Shown here: piece after piece, positions 29,633 through 32,456 of the stretch
Layout: every line of letters starts with the position of its first letter
Position numbering within the stretch: position 1 is the stretch's first letter
Assembly (NCBI GenBank): GCA_036379455.1
Contig: DASVGQ010000010.1
Span: forward strand, 1-32,456
Source: SCRT01 sp036379455
GTDB taxonomy: Bacteria; Pseudomonadota; Gammaproteobacteria; Nevskiales; Nevskiaceae
Direction: 5' to 3'
DNA length: 32,456 nt
Notes under the pieces: model-generated
Seen by the model: the letters and a program-made list of their open reading frames with translations, nothing else
Database searches by the model: none
Told to the model about the DNA's origin: nothing
Translations under genes and position numbers: made by a program

Positions 29633-32145
29633 GCGGCGCCGATGCGGAGGCCGCTTCGGCAACGGAGCGGGCTTGCGGCGAGGCGCCGCGTCGCTGGACG
29701 GCGCTGCGGGATGCGCTGACCGCGGCGGCGGCCACGATCGCGCCGTCCTGGCCGCTCGACCAAGCGGTCGGCGTGAACCCGCACTGGTATCGCGTCGATC
29801 AGCCCATCCGGCGAGTGGCGGCGCGGCTGGCGGTCCTGCGCGACTTCCGCATCTTCCCATCCCGCGACTACATCGGTTCAGCGTGGCACTCCGGGCGCAT
29901 CACGCGCGCGGATCTCGAAGCGGCGCGTGGCGAGCTGGTGACCGCGCCATCGCTGAAGCTCGGCGTCGAGCAGTGCGTGCGCGCGCTGAGCCTGCCGCTC
30001 GCGATCCGCAGGATGCCGCTGCTGGATGATGTTCTCGACGATCCCGCTCGCCGCGACAGGCACTGGCCGTGGGAGGCGGCCATCGTCTTCCAATTGAGCC
30101 AGATGTGCGCGACCTATTTCGACCGCCATCAGGCGGATTGGCGCGCGGCGGGCAGCACGAGCCTCTACGGCTTCTGGCGCGAGAGCATCGGCGGCGACCA
30201 CGGCGTGAGCTCCATGCTGGGACTGCCGCACCTTGCGACGCAGATCCACGCCCTGCCGCCGACGGCAAACGAGGCCGCGCGTTGGGCGATGGAGCGCCTC
30301 GCGCTGCCGGAAAGCGCGTGGGAGAGCTACTTCGAGGCGCTGCTGCTGTCCATCAACGGTTGGGCGTCGTGGTGTTCCTACGTGCACTGGCAGAACCTGC
30401 CCGCCGGCAAGGACGACCCGCGGGTGCGCGAGCTGCTGGTGTGCAGGCTGGCGTGGGAAGCGCTGCTGGTCGGCAGCGTGGACGCCGCGGCGGGGCGCAA
30501 GGCGCTCGCCGCGCTGGCCGCGGCCTGGCACGGCCTGGATCGTGCCATCGCGGGCGCCGAAGAGGAGCTGTTGGTCGATGAGGTGTGGCAGCGCGCGCTG
30601 GAGATCGGCTATCAACGCGCGCTGCGGGCGAAACTGCGTGCAGAGCCCGCGGTGCCGGCGGCGGAACAGGTGGAGGCGCAGGCGGTGTTCTGCATCGACA
30701 CCCGCAGCGAGCGGATGCGTCGCGCGCTGGAGTTCCTCTCCCCCCATGTGGAAACCCGCGCGTATGCAGGCTTCTTCGGCATCCCGCTCGCCTACAACCC
30801 GCTGGGGACGGAGGTTCATCGTCCGCAGCTGCCGGGGCTTGCGTATCCCAGCGTGGGCGTCGCCGACGTAATCGTCGCGCCGCGCGCAGAAGATGGCGCC
30901 GAAGGCGACGCCACGCAGCGGGCGCGGCGCTCGCGGTGGGCGCGCCTCGCGACCGCGGACCAATGGCTGGCGACGGTGAAGTGGTCGAGCACGACGTTTT
31001 CCTTCGTCGAGGCAGCGGGCGTGGGCTACCTCGGAAAGATCTGGCGCTGGATGGCGCCGTCCGGCGCGCCGCGCGTCGGCGACGACCGGATCGGCCTGTC
31101 GCCGCGCGACCAGCCATACTGCCGCCCCGTCGTGGTCGGCCTGGATGGCCGCGCGCGCGTCGAGCTTGCCGCCGGCGTGCTGCATACGATGGGGCTGGAC
31201 GATCGGCTGGCGCCGCTGGTAGTGCTGTGCGGGCATGCGAGCCACAGCACAAACAACGCGCACGCCTCGACGTTGGACTGCGGCGCGTGCTACGGCCGGC
31301 CCGGCGAGGCCAACGCCCGAGCGCTTGCGAGTCTCCTCAACGACGCGGCGGTGCGTTCCGGGCTTGCCAGCAAGGGGCTGCACATCCCCGCGCAGACGGT
31401 GTTCATGGCGGCGCTGCACAACACGACCACCGACGAAGTCACGGCCTTCGATCTCGATCTGCTTCCGCCCGCTGCGCTGGCGCGGTGGCAGAAGCTCGCA
31501 GCGCTGTTGGAGCAGGCGGGTGACCGCATCCGGCGTGAGCGGGCGCCGGCGCTGGCCGTCGACGATTCGCTGGAGGCATCCGCCCTGCTGCGAGCCTACC
31601 GCCGACGCTCGAATGACGGCGCCCAGACGCGGCCGGAGTGGGGATTGACGCGCAATGCCACCTTCCTCATCGGCCCGCGCAGCCGCAGCCGCGGGCGTGT
31701 GCTGAGCCGCTGCTACCTGCACGACTACGACGCGCGCTATGACCGGGATGGCAGCGTGCTCGAGAAGCTGATGGTGGGGCCGATGCTGGTCTGCCACTGG
31801 CTCAGCTGGCAGTACCACGCGTCGACCTGCGATCCCCTGCACTACGGGGCGGGCAACAAGGTGCTGCACAACGTCGTCGGCGGCCATCTCGGGGTGTTCG
31901 AAGGCAACGGCGGCGACCTGCGGATCGGCCTGCCGAAGCAGTCGCTGCACAACGACGCCGGCTGGTACCACGAGCCTGTGCGTCTCACCGTCATCATCGA
32001 CGCGCCCGCGGCTTCCATCGCGAATGCCGTCGCGCGCAACCCGATCCTCGGGCAGATCCTCGACAACGGCTGGATGTTGCTCTGGCGTTACGAGGGAGAC
32101 GACCTGCAGCGCTACACGTGGGGCAGCTGGGTGCCTCTCGACTGA
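29629..32145 (+). CDS. dabA: DabA, zinc carbonic-anhydrase-like subunit of the DAB pump
   Basis: An 838-residue protein of the PF10070 (formerly DUF2309) family. With DabB it hydrates CO2 to bicarbonate in one direction, using the proton gradient to accumulate inorganic carbon in the cytoplasm. The beta-carbonic-anhydrase-like zinc site is intact: FCIDTRSERMR gives Cys355 and Asp357, CGHASHSTNN gives His536, and TLDCGACYG gives Cys551. These match Cys351, Asp353, His524 and Cys539 of Halothiobacillus DabA, with identical spacing within each pair. The N-terminal region (AVGVNPHWYRVDQPIRRVAARL) and the C-terminus (WLSWQYHASTCDPLHYGAGNKVLHNVVGGHLGVFEGNGGDLRIGLPKQS) are typical. It is soluble and membrane-associated through DabB. 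No carboxysome or RuBisCO gene is in the window. Confidence 0.95.
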   Translation: MSGADAEAASATERACGEAPRRWTALRDALTAAAATIAPSWPLDQAVGVNPHWYRVDQPIRRVAARLAVLRDFRIFPSRDYIGSAWHSGRITRADLEAARGELVTAPSLKLGVEQCVRALSLPLAIRRMPLLDDVLDDPARRDRHWPWEAAIVFQLSQMCATYFDRHQADWRAAGSTSLYGFWRESIGGDHGVSSMLGLPHLATQIHALPPTANEAARWAMERLALPESAWESYFEALLLSINGWASWCSYVHWQNLPAGKDDPRVRELLVCRLAWEALLVGSVDAAAGRKALAALAAAWHGLDRAIAGAEEELLVDEVWQRALEIGYQRALRAKLRAEPAVPAAEQVEAQAVFCIDTRSERMRRALEFLSPHVETRAYAGFFGIPLAYNPLGTEVHRPQLPGLAYPSVGVADVIVAPRAEDGAEGDATQRARRSRWARLATADQWLATVKWSSTTFSFVEAAGVGYLGKIWRWMAPSGAPRVGDDRIGLSPRDQPYCRPVVVGLDGRARVELAAGVLHTMGLDDRLAPLVVLCGHASHSTNNAHASTLDCGACYGRPGEANARALASLLNDAAVRSGLASKGLHIPAQTVFMAALHNTTTDEVTAFDLDLLPPAALARWQKLAALLEQAGDRIRRERAPALAVDDSLEASALLRAYRRRSNDGAQTRPEWGLTRNATFLIGPRSRSRGRVLSRCYLHDYDARYDRDGSVLEKLMVGPMLVCHWLSWQYHASTCDPLHYGAGNKVLHNVVGGHLGVFEGNGGDLRIGLPKQSLHNDAGWYHEPVRLTVIIDAPAASIANAVARNPILGQILDNGWMLLWRYEGDDLQRYTWGSWVPLD

Positions 32146-32398
32146 CGCCTGCGACTGCGGACGTGGAATGAATGCAGGGGGAGGGCGCACGAGCATCATG
32201 TGCGTGAACCGGCGGACGTCGTGCGAAGGGAAACGTCGCGCCAGGCGGTAGATCGGATGCAGGCTGATGATCGCGCCGGCGGGAAGCACGCGGGTTTGCG
32301 CGAAACGACTTCGAGGGATGGCACCCCGATCCGCGTCAGTGCATTCGCAGGACGCAGCCTTTAGACTCATTTGCCTCAGCTCTCAACGTGCAGGGTTC
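32146..32398. other. 253-bp gap between dabA and the EtfQO start
   Basis: No gene or terminator hairpin is supported. A minus-strand frame stays open here and through dabA, but it lacks family motifs and looks like a GC-driven shadow. A weak -10-like TAGACT near 32362 could serve the next gene. Confidence 0.35.
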
Positions 32399-32456
32399 AT
32401 GTCTGAAGGGACCGTTGAACGCGATGTGATGGAGTACGACGTGGTCATCGTCGGCG
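32399..32456 (+). CDS. ETF-ubiquinone oxidoreductase, N-terminal fragment
   Basis: Only 19 codons are inside the window: MSEGTVERDVMEYDVVIVG, cut by the right edge. The pattern E-R-x-x-M-E-Y/F-D-V-V-I-V-G matches the start of electron transfer flavoprotein-ubiquinone oxidoreductases such as that of Pseudomonas, where it leads into the FAD-binding GxGPxG loop. This enzyme passes electrons from ETF, for example from fatty acid oxidation, to ubiquinone. AGGG lies 4 nt before the ATG. Other FAD-dependent oxidoreductases with the same Rossmann start remain possible. Confidence 0.6.
   Translation, partial: MSEGTVERDVMEYDVVIVG

Noticed and set aside
29878..32370. 830-codon minus-strand frame opposite dabA reaching past its stop
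   Set aside because: Its length is notable, but the part opposite dabA is compositionally a shadow, and the 220 bp beyond the dabA stop contain no recognisable motif or ribosome binding site.

Overview
The window is very GC-rich, dense in genes, and reads as chromosome of a free-living, high-GC Gammaproteobacterium. The evidence is the run glyA-nrdR-ribD-ribE-ribBA-ribH-nusB-thiL-pgpA, an AspRS and RseP closely resembling the gammaproteobacterial proteins, and a Pseudomonas-like start of ETF-ubiquinone oxidoreductase at the right edge. I cannot name a genus. The only accessory-looking part is the first 3.4 kb.

Layout. Positions 1-116 carry five 22-23 bp tandem repeats that look like the end of an IS21-type element lying mostly outside the window. 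Then come two short RlpA-like proteins on opposite strands flanking a D-Ala-D-Ala dipeptidase (835-1428). A 780-bp gene-poor stretch follows. It holds a minus-strand candidate small RNA with a near-consensus sigma70 promoter (TTGACA-17-TATATT) and a textbook intrinsic terminator. Next are a truncated prepilin-like gene and a possible transposase scrap. A TPP riboswitch (3438-3516) controls the overlapping thiamine operon thiM-thiE-thiD. rseP follows alone at 6231.

The middle (7.6-16.9 kb) is a set of single genes. They are a DUF3141 PHA-synthase-like hydrolase, an FAH-family enzyme divergent from it, an MFS transporter, an MscS channel, a CorA channel, a WS/DGAT acyltransferase and a FmdB zinc ribbon. 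The DUF3141 protein and the acyltransferase both point to storage-lipid metabolism, though neither substrate is proven.

From 16.9 to 27 kb lie housekeeping genes. aspS looks non-discriminating from two diagnostic residues. glyA has a 5' hairpin. A tightly overlapping operon then runs nrdR-ribD-ribE-ribBA-ribH-nusB-thiL-murI-pgpA, with murI set between thiL and pgpA. Seven of these nine genes start with GTG or TTG. The GTP cyclohydrolase II half of RibBA has lost its zinc cysteines.

The right end is the most interesting functional unit. A LysR-type regulator is divergent from dabB-dabA, the proton-driven DAB inorganic carbon accumulation system, and all four expected DabA metal-site residues are present. 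The 95-bp region between them holds a 17-bp palindrome that fits LysR (T-N11-A) and CbbR-like (TNA-N7-TNA) consensus sites. It overlaps a TTTACA-17-TATACA promoter whose start point would fall on the regulator's own ATG, so that gene is probably leaderless and autoregulated. The window ends inside the first codons of an ETF-ubiquinone oxidoreductase.
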